Assembly (NCBI RefSeq): GCF_000003195.3
Contig: NC_012879.2
Location: forward strand, 27,375,564-27,439,563
From: Sorghum bicolor
Lineage: Eukaryota > Streptophyta > Magnoliopsida > Poales > Poaceae
Length of the DNA stretch: 64,000 nt
Reading direction: 5' to 3'
Made by a program: the position numbers and the translations under genes. The notes below the pieces were generated by a model that had not been told where the DNA came from, did not search any database, and worked only from the letters and a program-made list of their open reading frames with translations. Each line of letters begins with the position of its first letter. Positions within the stretch are counted from its first letter, which is position 1. Positions 8,722 through 19,108 of the stretch are shown here, piece after piece.

Positions 8722-11700
8722 ATGGCCATCAACTTCATCGTGCCTGAGGTCAGTTCTACTCCTCTCTTGTATTTTTACTGCACTCCCGTTCATCTGTAGT
8801 TCATCTTACTGAATACCTTCCCTTTTTTTCTTTTGTTCTTCTTTTTACCCCAAAAACTATTAGGATCTGTCCAATAGAATTGTCATCCCGACCGAACAAC
8901 CACACCTCCAATGTCTCGGTCCGCTAGGGAACCCAGATCCTACCGATCTGATCAACGCAGGGACAAACAAAATCCCCTTTAGAGCCGAGAACTTTTCTCT
9001 AGATCTGTGGAAAGATACCTTCCGCTCTTGGCCCAGTCCTACCAAGGGATGGAAGGATTGGTTCTTGAGAGTCTGCCATTCAAATGAAGTACAATGGGGC
9101 GAGCGAAAACTGGACCAGTGCATTAGACTGTCTCTTGCCGATATGCATAGGAATGAATCACTGCTGATTGCTGCATCATATTTCTAGTCATACACGCTTA
9201 ATGCTTTTGTTTTCGGCCCTGCTTCTCCGACTCTTGTCGATGTGCTTATGCTCACCAGCTTAGATGTATCCACTGCCGATAGTAGTCACATATTTGACAC
9301 CACACCTAGTGCTAAAGTGGAAACCCGCTCTATCGGCGGTTGGTCTGGGTACATCCAAAAATACCGTAGTATAGGGCCTGTCAACATAAAGGAGCAAACC
9401 ACTTTCCTGAACATGTGGCTGGACAAATTTGTATTCTGTGGCCGATCGGCAAGACCAACTTCTATCTATCTAGCAGCAGCAGAAAGATTAGCTAATGGTG
9501 GCCGATTTCCCCTCAGCCGATACTTGCTCGGCTCGGCTTACCACCTCCTCCATCAAGTAGCCAGGAAACTCCTGCTCGGCCAACCCATCGGCAACTTAGG
9601 GGGTCCCTGGTGGTTCATCAATATGTGGCTTAGCCTGCATATGCACAAGCGTCTTGAGTTCGACCTCTTCGCACAATGCTTCCCCAGGGACATAGCCGAG
9701 GATTATGAATTGGATGAAGAAGAATCGGCAACTCGTCCTCCTCTGAACTTTGGTGAGGCTGCCATAGTTTTACCTGGTACAGGTGGTAACGCAGACCAGG
9801 TTAGCCGATTCTTTCAGACCCTGTACGAAGGCCTGACCAGAGAACAACGAGCATGGAAGCCTTATGAAGATCCGGACACCAGATTTCCTTTGGTCTTCCA
9901 TCCGTTCAATGATGCTCTCAACAAGGATCACGATGTGATGATGGCAATCATCACCCCAAGAGCCATACTAGTTAACTTCTTTGGTGGTGGAAAGGCTTCC
10001 ATCCAGACCTATGAATTCTACAACCCATCGGCACTAGCTCATCAACTAGCTTTCGGTCAGCTGCCGATTGCACTTTGTTATGCCGATGTGATAAAACCCA
10101 GGGAAACCATCACTAGTCTTCTCGAGTGGACCAGAATAGCTCAACTGCCACTGAATACCGATACAGATGTCGATCTATCGGCTTGGGTTCCAGCTCTCTT
10201 CATCACTCAGGCATACAAACAATGGTGGGAAGAATGGAAAGAACATCTGTTTTGCAGATCGGCTCTCACATACCGTGGCATGATCGATTCCCAGTACAGA
10301 GTCCCTGATAATACTGTAAGTATTTCAATACCGATGTTTTAATTTCTTCATTGTCCATTTCAATCGGTAACCCCCTTTCTTTGTCACACACAGGTTGACG
10401 ACACACCAACATCGGTCAGCAGGAGTGGCAAGCCGATTGAGCTTTTTCCACCAGGTCCGATCTCCTCGATCGGCAGTAACGCTCCCACCTTGGCTGCTAT
10501 AATGCATCGGGGTGTACGTCTCAAGAAAGTCACCACCAAGCGGACAAAGGCATCTCCATCGGTAGCTGCCTCTACTTTAGCACAAGCCTTCAAGGTAAAT
10601 TTTCAAATTCTTTTATCCATACCGATTCCACTCTTACATCTGTTACACTTGTACTCACAAATTTTCATTGTTGTCTCAGCAAACCGGCGCATCGGCAAAA
10701 ACTAGAGGTGTGACTGCCAATGCCCCCCAGTCCAGCCAGTCAAAGAGGAAAGGCTCCAAGAGTACTAGAACACAGGCGAAGCGTCAGAGAACAGCAACAC
10801 CTTCCCCTCCTCCAAGATCACCGATCCCGGTGGAATCTTCTCCTTCTTCTCCAGAAGTCCAGATACAACAAGCACCATCTCCTCCTTAGCCACAAGAAGA
10901 ACCTCATGTAGAAGAACCCCATCCAGAGGAACCTCAGCCAGAAGACACATCGGCTGACGTGCACGAGCGAACTGCTGATCCAGCAAGTTCAATTATAGCA
11001 TCGGTGGTTTCCTCCATCCAAACAAGTACTGTTCCCCCTCAAAGTAACACACTTTCCATGGAATCATTGCCGTTGAACCTACTTTTCCTGTCTTATAATT
11101 GCTTCTGTTAATCTTTCAACTGACATAGTCCCATCGGCAACCCCAGCCGATCAGCCCGTGGTTCCATCGGCATCATCTAGTCAGAGACGAGAGATTGCTC
11201 TGAAACAAGTTACCCAATCTTTATCTGCATTATTTATCAATACTGGACCATAGAATAAATTATTTTATTTCCCTTTCAGGAATAGGACTCTCCTAACAGC
11301 TTGTTCTCCTTTGCCATCGACATCTCTGAAGATGAAGGCGAAGAGGCAAGTTCTTCTCGAGCAGTTGGAATCACATTGGCAGAAATCAGGGCAAAGTTAG
11401 AAGAATTATCAGCCCTCCTCCATCAAGACACAGCCCAATTGGTCGATGACTCCAATCCGGCCAAGGCCTTGTTTAAGACCCTCAGAGGCCAGATTCCTGC
11501 CGATGCCGAGGATATCCTCTTCAAGGCTGCTTACTTAGAAAGTCGACAGCTTCAATATCAAAAGGCCGCCCAACGTCTTGCCGATAGGGCTACTCATGCC
11601 CAGCTTTCGGAAGAGATGATCAAAGTAAAGCTCCTTGTCGATGAAAAGCACAAGAACATCGGCATCTTAAAGTCCTCAGGAGATGTATTGAAGCACAAGA

Positions 11701-11975
11701 TTTCTGACTTATCGGCAAAGAGAGAGGCTCTGCTGACAGAACTCAAGCAGGTTGAAGAAGCTTTGTCCCAAGCTCAACAAGAAGAAAGTCAGCTACCTGA
11801 GACGATCAAGATTCTTGAACAAGAGCGAAATGTCCAAGCCCGCAAAGCACTACAGATGAAGAAGAAGCTGAAACCGGTGGAGGGCTCTGCCGATGACGAC
11901 ATAAAGGAGATAGAGGAAGCCAATCAGATTCGTCTGCGCGCCATATCGACGATCTTGTCTTTGTTAAACATCTGA
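8722..11975 (+). pseudogene. Spliced antisense gene of element X (plant-mobile-domain-like, coiled coil)
   Basis: Predicted exons: 8722-8748 (MAINFIVPE, donor GTCAGT), 8864-10315, 10394-10594, 10680-about 11024, about 11129-11210, 11280-11975. The first four have AG/GT limits and the junctions through 10680 are all phase 0. Exon 2 (484 codons) resembles the plant mobile domain (FVFGPASPTLVDVLMLTSL; later WWEEWKEHLF). A Lys/Ser/Pro-rich linker with basic clusters follows (SKRKGSKS, TQAKRQR), then a coiled-coil C-terminus (about 11400-11900). In-frame stops: TAG 9185, a TAG near 10887, and a TAG just after the last acceptor. It converges on X pol with about 155 bp between. Function unknown; the basic clusters would fit nuclear targeting (inference). 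Confidence 0.75.
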
Positions 11976-12034
11976 ATTCTTCATCGGTGGCACATTTGCT
12001 CTTTTCTTTTGAACACTCCTAATGTTTTGGTCTA

Positions 12035-12055
12035 GCCGATAGGATTGTTATCGGC
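12035..12055. repeat. Perfect hairpin 1 between X antisense gene and X pol
   Basis: Seven-base arms GCCGATA/TATCGGC with a 7-nt loop. It uses the same word that is enriched across X and lies between the two convergent coding ends. Confidence 0.85.
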
Positions 12056-12101
12056 ACCTTTTAAAACATCAAGTCCGGCCCCAGACACAGTTTAATCCAG
12101 C

Positions 12102-12122
12102 CGATAGGAATGTTATCGGCAC
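12102..12122. repeat. Perfect hairpin 2 between X antisense gene and X pol
   Basis: Same arms (GCCGATA/TATCGGC) and loop length as the hairpin 67 bp to its left; the loops differ by one base. It ends 9 bp before the pol stop. Confidence 0.85.
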
Positions 12123-12130
12123 TTAAACTT

Positions 12131-13021
12131 TTATGCATCGACCCATATGCTGGGGTAATATTTCTTTAGATATTTGCCATTTAATGTCCTAGGAAATTCA
12201 ACTCCTTCAAGAGTTTCTAAGACATAGGCGTTGCCAGGAGCAGATCGACTTATCCGATAGGGACCCTGCCAATTGGGAGACCACTTCCCAAATTTTGAAC
12301 TTTTAGTCCCAATCGGTAAGACTAGCTTTCACACTAAGTCTCCATCAGCAAAGTCCTTAGCCTTCACTTTCTTATCATACCATCTGGCAACTCTCTTCTT
12401 ATTCTCTTCTATATTCATCAGAGCCCTTAGCCGATGCCCTGCTAGATCATCCAACTCGTCTGTCATCAAAGTAGCATAATCATCGGCAGCCAATTGATCC
12501 TGAAAAGATAGTCGCCTAGACTGAGTCTTAATTTCCCAAGGTAACACTGCATCATGCCCATACACCAACTGATAAGGTGAAACCTTAGTCGATCCATGAC
12601 AAGCCATCCGATACGACTATAAAGCATCATTTAACAACGTGTGCCACCTCCTAGGATTTTCTTCAATCTTCCGCTTAATAAGCTTGATAATTCCTTTGTT
12701 AGATGTCTCGACCTGCCCATTAGCTTGAGCATAATAAGGAGAAGAGTTTAATACTTTAATTCCCATACCGATTGCGAATTCATCAAACTCCCCTGATGTG
12801 AACATAGTACCCTGATCGGTAGTAATTGTTTGAGGAATTCTAAATCAGTAAATAATATGCTCTTTCACAAAATCGATCATATTGGCCGATGTAACTTTCT
12901 TCAAAGGAACAGCTTCAACCCATTTGGTGAAATAATCGGTGGCAACCAAAATAAACTTATGTCCTTTGCTGGATGGCGGATAAACCTGGCCGATCAAGTC
13001 AATAGCCCATCCTCAAAACGG
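12131..13021 (-). pseudogene. int: Integrase of element X
   Basis: Continues the pol frame after stops near 13022. Integrase would insert the cDNA into nuclear DNA. The catalytic triad is recognisable: D in WAIDLIG, D in TTDQGTMF, E in NGQVETSNK; a C-terminal domain (NWQGPYRISR, ending SIWVDA) closes the protein at TAA 12131. Stops interrupt it where related proteins have R or W: two TGA near 13010-13020, TGA before FRIPQ, TAG before SYRMACHG, TGA before KLVLPIG. All fit C-to-T changes (CGA to TGA, TGG to TAG or TGA). Confidence 0.88.
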
Positions 13022-15364
13022 TCAAGGTTTAATAATGGGATTCATGGCCGATGCGGGTGCTCTTTGAACATTGCCAAACTTCTGACATCCTTGACACCCT
13101 TTGAAATACTTAAAGCAATCTTCAAGTATAGTCGGCCAATAATACCCATTTCTTCTGATCATCCACTTCATCTTAAATGCCGACTGATGCGCTCCACACA
13201 CTCCCTCATGGATTTCTCCCATCAAACTTCTAGCCTCATCATCACCTAAGCACCTGAGAAGAATCCCAGCAATGGTTCGATAATATAATTCATCTTCGAG
13301 GAGCACATACTTGGTGGCTTGAAACCGAACACGTCTCTCAACTTTCTTGAACGGATCCTTTAAATAATCACTGATTTCTTTTCTCCAATCATCGGCACCG
13401 ATTGCCGATATTGCATTTATCATGGGCTGATATCCCGAGGCATGCTGAGCCAAACGATTGGCCTCTTCATTATGCAATCGAGGAACATGCTCTAATCGGA
13501 AGTCCTTGAATTCCTTTAACAATTGCATACTCCTTTCGTGATAAGTTATCAGGACCTCGCTTCGGCATTCATAGCTTCCAGTCAATTGATTTATAACCAG
13601 CATAGAATCCCCGAAGACTTCAACAGCATCAGCATGAAATTCTCTTAATAATTCCAACCCTTTTATCAAAGCTTGATATTCGTCTTGATTATTTGTTGAT
13701 GTGGCAACAATCGGCAAGGAGAACTCATACTTCCTTCCCCAAGGGGAAATTAGCACTATGCCGATTCCTGCCCCCCGGTCACATGTGGGTTTATCAAAGA
13801 AGAGCGTCCAAGGTATAATTTCCAAAGTTTCCACTGTACCACAATGTTGAGTTACAAAATCGGCCATAATCTGTCCCTTAACTGCTTTAGCCGATTCGTA
13901 ACGCAAATCGAATTCCGACAGTGCCAAAATCCATTTACCGATTCTGCCACTCATGATCGGCATAGATAGCATATATCTGACCATATCATCTTTGCATATA
14001 ACAGTGCATTCGGCCGATAGTATATAGTGCCTCAATTTAGTACATGAGAAATATAAGCATAAACACAACTTTTCAATGGCTGAATACCTGGTTTCAGCAT
14101 CAACCAACCTCCTGCTTAAATAATAAATCACCTGTTCCTTCCCTTCACATTCTTGAATTAAAGCCGAACCGATGACCATACCATCGGTAGATAAATATAA
14201 CGTGAAGGGCTTTCCTTGCTGAGGTGGAATCAAAACTGGAGAATTTACCAAATAATTCTTGATTTCATCTAAGGCCAACTGTTGTTCCTTCCCCCAGACA
14301 AATTCTTGATCGGCCTTCAACTTAAGTAAAGGACTGAAAGCATGAATTTTACCAGACAAATTAGATATGAACCTTCTGATAAAATTTACCTTGTCGATCA
14401 AGGATTGGAGCTCAATCTTGTTGGTAGGAGCAACTATTTTGTTGATAGCATCAATGGATCTCCGACTAATTTCAATCCCCTTTTGATGCACCATGAAACC
14501 AAGGAATTGTCCTGCCGATACACCAAATGCACACTTATTGGGATTCATCTTTAAACCATGCTTCCTTGTGCATTCTAACGCCTTTAGCAAATCGGCAAGA
14601 TGCTTTGTGAAGTCTCCAGACTTAACTACCACATCATCAATATAAATTTCCACCAGCTTACCGATGAACTCATGAAATATAAAATTCATAGCCCTCTGAT
14701 AAGTAGCACCAGCATTTTTTAAGCCAAAGGTCATGACTATCCATTCAAACAACCCAACATGGCCATGACATCTAAATGCAGTCTTTGGAATATCCTCTTC
14801 AGCCATGAATATTTGATTGTACCCTGCATTGCCATCCATAAAGCTGATAATCCGATGCCCAGCTGCGGCATCAACTAGAAGATCGGCAACTGGCATTGGG
14901 TAACCATCCATCGGCGTAGCTTTATTGAGATTCCTGAAATCAATGCAAACCCGAAGCTTCCCATTTTTCTTGTAGATTGGAACAACATTGGAAATCCACT
15001 CGGCATACCGACACTGCCGAATAAATTTAGCTTCGATAAGTTTAGTTATTTCGGCCTTGATGTCATGAAGAATATTAGGATTACATCGGCGAGCTGGCTG
15101 TTGATGTGGCCGAAATCCAGACATGATAGGCAACCGATGTTCAACAATTGATCGGTCCAGACCAGGCATCTCAGTATAATCCCAAGCAAAGTAATCTTTA
15201 TACTCATTTAACAAATCAGTTAACTGTTGCTTACACTCAGAATTTAACTTAGCACTAATAAAAGTAGGTCTAGGCTTATCACCACTACTTATATCTATTT
15301 CTACCAAATCATCGGCTGATGTGAATCTCTGGCCTAACTTCCCATCATCGGCGAACCTATCCAT
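13022..15364 (-). CDS. pol: Reverse transcriptase and double RNase H, with integrase zinc domain, of X
   Basis: An intact 780-codon frame. RT motifs: VCIDFRNLNKAT, FGLKNAGATYQR and catalytic YIDDVVV. A gypsy-type RNase H or connection region follows (TLYLSTDGMVIGSAL), then a second RNase H (LFFDKP; NQDEYQAL; VFGDSMLV), the Tat-lineage addition. In that second domain the usual D near the C-terminus (NEAADELA in copy B) is N (NEEANRLA), so activity is doubtful. The frame ends with an integrase H-H-C-C zinc domain (CQGCQKF). Its ATG overlaps the protease stop as TAATG. With integrase broken downstream, this is a fragment of a dead polyprotein. It copies element RNA to DNA in the particle. Confidence 0.93.
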   Translation of the reverse strand: MDRFADDGKLGQRFTSADDLVEIDISSGDKPRPTFISAKLNSECKQQLTDLLNEYKDYFAWDYTEMPGLDRSIVEHRLPIMSGFRPHQQPARRCNPNILHDIKAEITKLIEAKFIRQCRYAEWISNVVPIYKKNGKLRVCIDFRNLNKATPMDGYPMPVADLLVDAAAGHRIISFMDGNAGYNQIFMAEEDIPKTAFRCHGHVGLFEWIVMTFGLKNAGATYQRAMNFIFHEFIGKLVEIYIDDVVVKSGDFTKHLADLLKALECTRKHGLKMNPNKCAFGVSAGQFLGFMVHQKGIEISRRSIDAINKIVAPTNKIELQSLIDKVNFIRRFISNLSGKIHAFSPLLKLKADQEFVWGKEQQLALDEIKNYLVNSPVLIPPQQGKPFTLYLSTDGMVIGSALIQECEGKEQVIYYLSRRLVDAETRYSAIEKLCLCLYFSCTKLRHYILSAECTVICKDDMVRYMLSMPIMSGRIGKWILALSEFDLRYESAKAVKGQIMADFVTQHCGTVETLEIIPWTLFFDKPTCDRGAGIGIVLISPWGRKYEFSLPIVATSTNNQDEYQALIKGLELLREFHADAVEVFGDSMLVINQLTGSYECRSEVLITYHERSMQLLKEFKDFRLEHVPRLHNEEANRLAQHASGYQPMINAISAIGADDWRKEISDYLKDPFKKVERRVRFQATKYVLLEDELYYRTIAGILLRCLGDDEARSLMGEIHEGVCGAHQSAFKMKWMIRRNGYYWPTILEDCFKYFKGCQGCQKFGNVQRAPASAMNPIIKP

Positions 15365-16029
15365 TAAAAACCTTCATCAGAACCGACTGCTTGGATCGGT
15401 GGAATTTGATAATCGGCAACTTTGAGAAAATCCTTCTCCCAAATTTCTCCTGAGATGCACCTAGTTCTTTCATAGGTGTCTGCCTCTGCCGATGCGATGA
15501 CATAAGAAGAATCTCCTGGGACAATCTCAATCCTGTCACCTACCCACAGAACCAAGCATTGGTGCATTGTAGATGGGATGCAACAATTGGCATGAATCCA
15601 ATCTCTCCCTAACAGTAAGTTATAAGCACCTTTTCCACTGATCACGAAGAAAGTTGTCGGCAAGGTTTTGCTGCCGATGGTCAACTCAACGCATATCGCC
15701 CCCTTAACCGGAGACACGTTACCCTCGAAGTCTTTTAACATCATATCGGTTTTGGTCAAATCTTGATCCCCTTTTCCAAGCTTCCGATATACTGCGTATG
15801 GCATGATGTTGATAGCTACTCCACCATCAATCATTATCTTTGTCATTGGCTGACCATCAACCCTCCCTTTGACAAACAAAGCTTTAAGGTGCTGCCTTTC
15901 ATTTTCGACAGGCTTTTCAAAGATAGCCGTCATCGGATCCAGAGCCAATTGAGCTATCTGGTCGGAAAACTCTAACTCCTCATCATCGCTGGACGGCGCA
16001 AGGAATTCCATCGGCAACATAAATACCAT
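15364..16029 (-). CDS. pr: Aspartic protease of element X
   Basis: A 221-codon frame with the active-site signature MIDGGVAINIMPY; DGG replaces the usual DSG/DTG, as is common in Tat elements. The flap and C-terminal regions are present (NLLLGRDWIH). Its frame differs from the gag frame to the right and from RT to the left, where stop and restart overlap (TAATG). It would cleave the polyprotein in the particle. The upstream Gag-protease join is lost in broken sequence at 16030-16199. Confidence 0.87.
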   Translation of the reverse strand: MVFMLPMEFLAPSSDDEELEFSDQIAQLALDPMTAIFEKPVENERQHLKALFVKGRVDGQPMTKIMIDGGVAINIMPYAVYRKLGKGDQDLTKTDMMLKDFEGNVSPVKGAICVELTIGSKTLPTTFFVISGKGAYNLLLGRDWIHANCCIPSTMHQCLVLWVGDRIEIVPGDSSYVIASAEADTYERTRCISGEIWEKDFLKVADYQIPPIQAVGSDEGF

Positions 16030-16199
16030 GTTGACATCTACCGATGGCCCTTCCCCTTGGGATCTGATTGTTGCTGATCCCCAGATTGGCCAGAGTTCTC
16101 GCCCCTACTTAGCTCTTCTTGTCTTTCGCGCTGCAGTCTTCTCTTCTGTGTTTTAGTCAACCCCTCTGGACACCATGGGGGAAGTGGTGACTGCCTAGC

Positions 16200-18986
16200 C
16201 TATGAACGACGATGTTCCCTGGACTCCAAACGATAAGTGTTAGCGTCCCTGCAAAATATGAACTCATCGGGAACCCGTGCATTAGCCATCTCCTCAAGCT
16301 CTTCCTGGTTCCTGGGAAAATATTCAACATGATCACCAAGTCTATCGTGCACACTGAGCCTGCCCCCTAGTCGATCATGAACCGACGCTCTCCCCCTAAT
16401 CGGCACATTAAATCGCCGATCATCATTGTGACAGCGCCGGTCGGATCTGTCATACCGATCATGACCATTGCACTCAGGGCAATCTCTAACAGTAGACAAC
16501 TTGATGTTCCGCTCCCAGCAATGGATAAAGAACGGGCAATTCCAGTGATCCTTGTGTTGATTCCACTCCTGTCGGCATCTTTCTTCTTCCCGATGATAGT
16601 CTTCTTGCTGGCGCCGATACCGATCCTCACGTTGCTGCCAAGTTTCCCAAGGCCTTCTATGAGTTATCACAATACCAGATCGGAGAGGCCTTCCTGAGTT
16701 AGTTCTTTCCTGGATCAAGCCTTTTCCTTTTGCATCGGCAGTAGTGATCTAATGCTGAGGATCCACCGATGCACTTCTTTCAGCTGCTTCCGATGTCAAA
16801 ACCTTAGCCTTTCCCTTAGCATCCAGCATGTTTGTTGGAAAAGGATGTTGATCAATCTTCATCGGCTTATGAGTTTTGGAGCTGTCAAATTTCATCCTCC
16901 TAGATTCTATAGCCGATTGCAGCTGTTGTCTAAAAACTTTGCACTCATTGGTGTAGTGAGAAGTTGCATTGTGCCATTTGCAGTACTTCATCTTCTTTAA
17001 TTCTTCAGCCGATGGGATTACATGATTAGGTGACAATTTGATCTGACCTTCCTGGAGTAGAAAGTCGAATATCCTATCGGCTTTGGTGATGTCAAATGCG
17101 AACTTCTCTGGCTCTTTATGGCCAAACGGGCAAGACATCGGCTTTTTGTTCTTTACCCATTCCGCCAAGCCGATGACTGGTTCTTCATCAGAGTCTGAGC
17201 TTACCGCCTCATCAACAAATGACACCTTTTTGTTCCAAGCCCTCTTAGGTTCAAAGGGCTTAATATCCTGGTCGGAAATCCGCTGGACCAGGTGACTTAG
17301 GCTCTCGAACTCTTGAGAAACATATTTGTCCCTGATATGTGGCAACAAACCCTGGAAAGCCAAATCGGCTAGCTGCCGATCATCTAAAACCAGACTATAG
17401 CATTTATTCTTGACCTCCCGCAACCTCTGCACAAAACTTTCAACCGATTCATCATTACGTTGTTTCAATCTGACCAAATCGGTAATCTTCTTCTCATGAA
17501 CTCCAGAAAAGAAGTACTTGTGAAACTGCTTCTCTAGATCGGCCCAAGTAATCACCGAGTTGGGAGGTAACAAAATAAACCAGGTAAAAGCCGATCCAGA
17601 CAAAGAAGATGAAAACAAACGAACCCTCTATTCATCCCTGTTAGCAGCTTCCCCTCATTGGATGATAAACCTGTTGACATGCTCCATGGTTGACGTATGA
17701 TCCTGTCCAGAAAATTTAGTGAAATCTGGTACCTTATACATATTTGGAAGTGGAATCAAATCGTATGTAGGAGGATACGGTGTCCGATAAGAGTAGGTGT
17801 TGACTTTGGGTTTTATCCCAAATTGGTCTCTTATTACTTCAGCAATCTTATCGGCCCAATAAGCATCGACATCTTGCCGATGGGGTGGTTGTGGATCTGG
17901 CACCTACTGATACACTTCCACGTGTCGTTGAGGCACACGATCTGCATGGAACATGGGGTTGATTGTCTGACCACCAAACTGTTGTCCAAAATTCATCGGC
18001 TGGTTAGGCAACCCTTGATTCTGGAACCTGGGGTAGATCTGGCCTTGTTGAAACCCTATAGCCTGATGATTCTGTTGGGACATTTGTGGAAAGACTTGCT
18101 GCCCAGGCCATCCACTATTAGCATTCATCAGCATAGATCCTACCGATGTCTGGTAATTAGGCATCATCATTGAATTGACAAACCCTGACTGAGTCATAAA
18201 CCTCTGTTGTGTCGGCACTGAATCTGCCGATGCATTAGGCATCTGGAACGTTGGAGCTTGAGAATTCCCAGTGTAAGGCCATGTTGTAGTAGTTGTAGTA
18301 TACTGGGGACTCTGATTCATCGACATATTTGGAGGTGCCGATGCCATAGGAGCCTTGCCTCTCACATCAGCCGTCTGAGATACGCTAGGTGTCTTCAATG
18401 TCAACTCTAGAGGCATACCATAACCCCACCAGTTAGGAGGAGGGACTGATCCCGACATCGCCGATGCCAATAGATCTGTAGCAATCTTGACCTGCTCATT
18501 TGAAGTCGATGGATTGGTCGTCATCGGCGTAGATTGCGCGTTAGTGACTCCTAATGTGCTTGGAGGAACAGTGGTTTTTGTGCCCGCAATGGCCGCTGCA
18601 GCCGATGGAGCTGTGAGCACCGGTGATCCTGGCTGATGATGAGAAGGGCCCACATAATTTGGTGGCAATTGTTCTTCTTTGAAAGTTCTAACCACGGCAT
18701 TGAAAACTGTATTGGACAGCACACCAGCTTGATTGATCAAGGCACGGTTAACAGCACCATCAACCATGTCTTGAAGTTTACCAGGATTGGCTTCAAAAGT
18801 AACCTGCCGAGGCATCGGCAGTGCTTCCTTCTGGATCACCTCGCCACTCCTGTTTACGCTGAAGGACTTAAAACATTGTTGCTTGTAATCCTCCATAGCC
18901 TTTGCAAGAGCTTGCTTTTGCTCATCATTGAGACTAGCTTCTGTCACGGGGGTGACATTCTCCAAATCGAAATCGCTAGTTGCCAT
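16200..18986 (-). pseudogene. gag: gag of element X
   Basis: One reading frame runs from ATG 18986 (MATSDFDLENV) to 16200, interrupted by stops at about 17904 (TAG), 17655 (TGA), 17627 (TAG) and 16749 (TAG). Domains in order: a Gln/Pro/Thr-rich N-terminus; the capsid core (GSAFTWFILLPPNSVITW; FHKYFFSGV); a zinc-knuckle-like motif with His replacing the second Cys (CKWHNATSHYTNEC, C-x2-H-x4-H-x4-C); a strongly basic Arg/Asp/His-rich tail (RQQEDYHREEERCRQ). The last two stops at 17655 and 17627 sit 9 codons apart in the capsid. The PBS is just upstream of the ATG. Gag would form the particle and bind element RNA. Confidence 0.88.
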
Positions 18987-19007
18987 GTGGATCTTGATCT
19001 TGAAACT

Positions 19008-19025
19008 GTCCCACCGTGCGTGCCA
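19008..19025 (-). other. Primer-binding site of element X
   Basis: TGGCACGCACGGTGGGAC on the minus strand, starting 7 bases inside the LTR end. The initial TGG fits a tRNA CCA end; the tRNA is not assigned. Confidence 0.6.
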
Positions 19026-19108
19026 AAAGATGTGTTGATGCAAAAGTGAATCTGCAAACACAAAGGGCTAATACCCGATTTCAAACGTTAAGGCGTGCCA
19101 GCCGATTT

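Noticed and set aside
9242..10342. Antisense gene of X as a host gene captured by the element
   Set aside because: It lies in the fixed Tat position between pol and 3' LTR, shares the GCCGAT enrichment and has a counterpart design in B and D, so it is an element gene.
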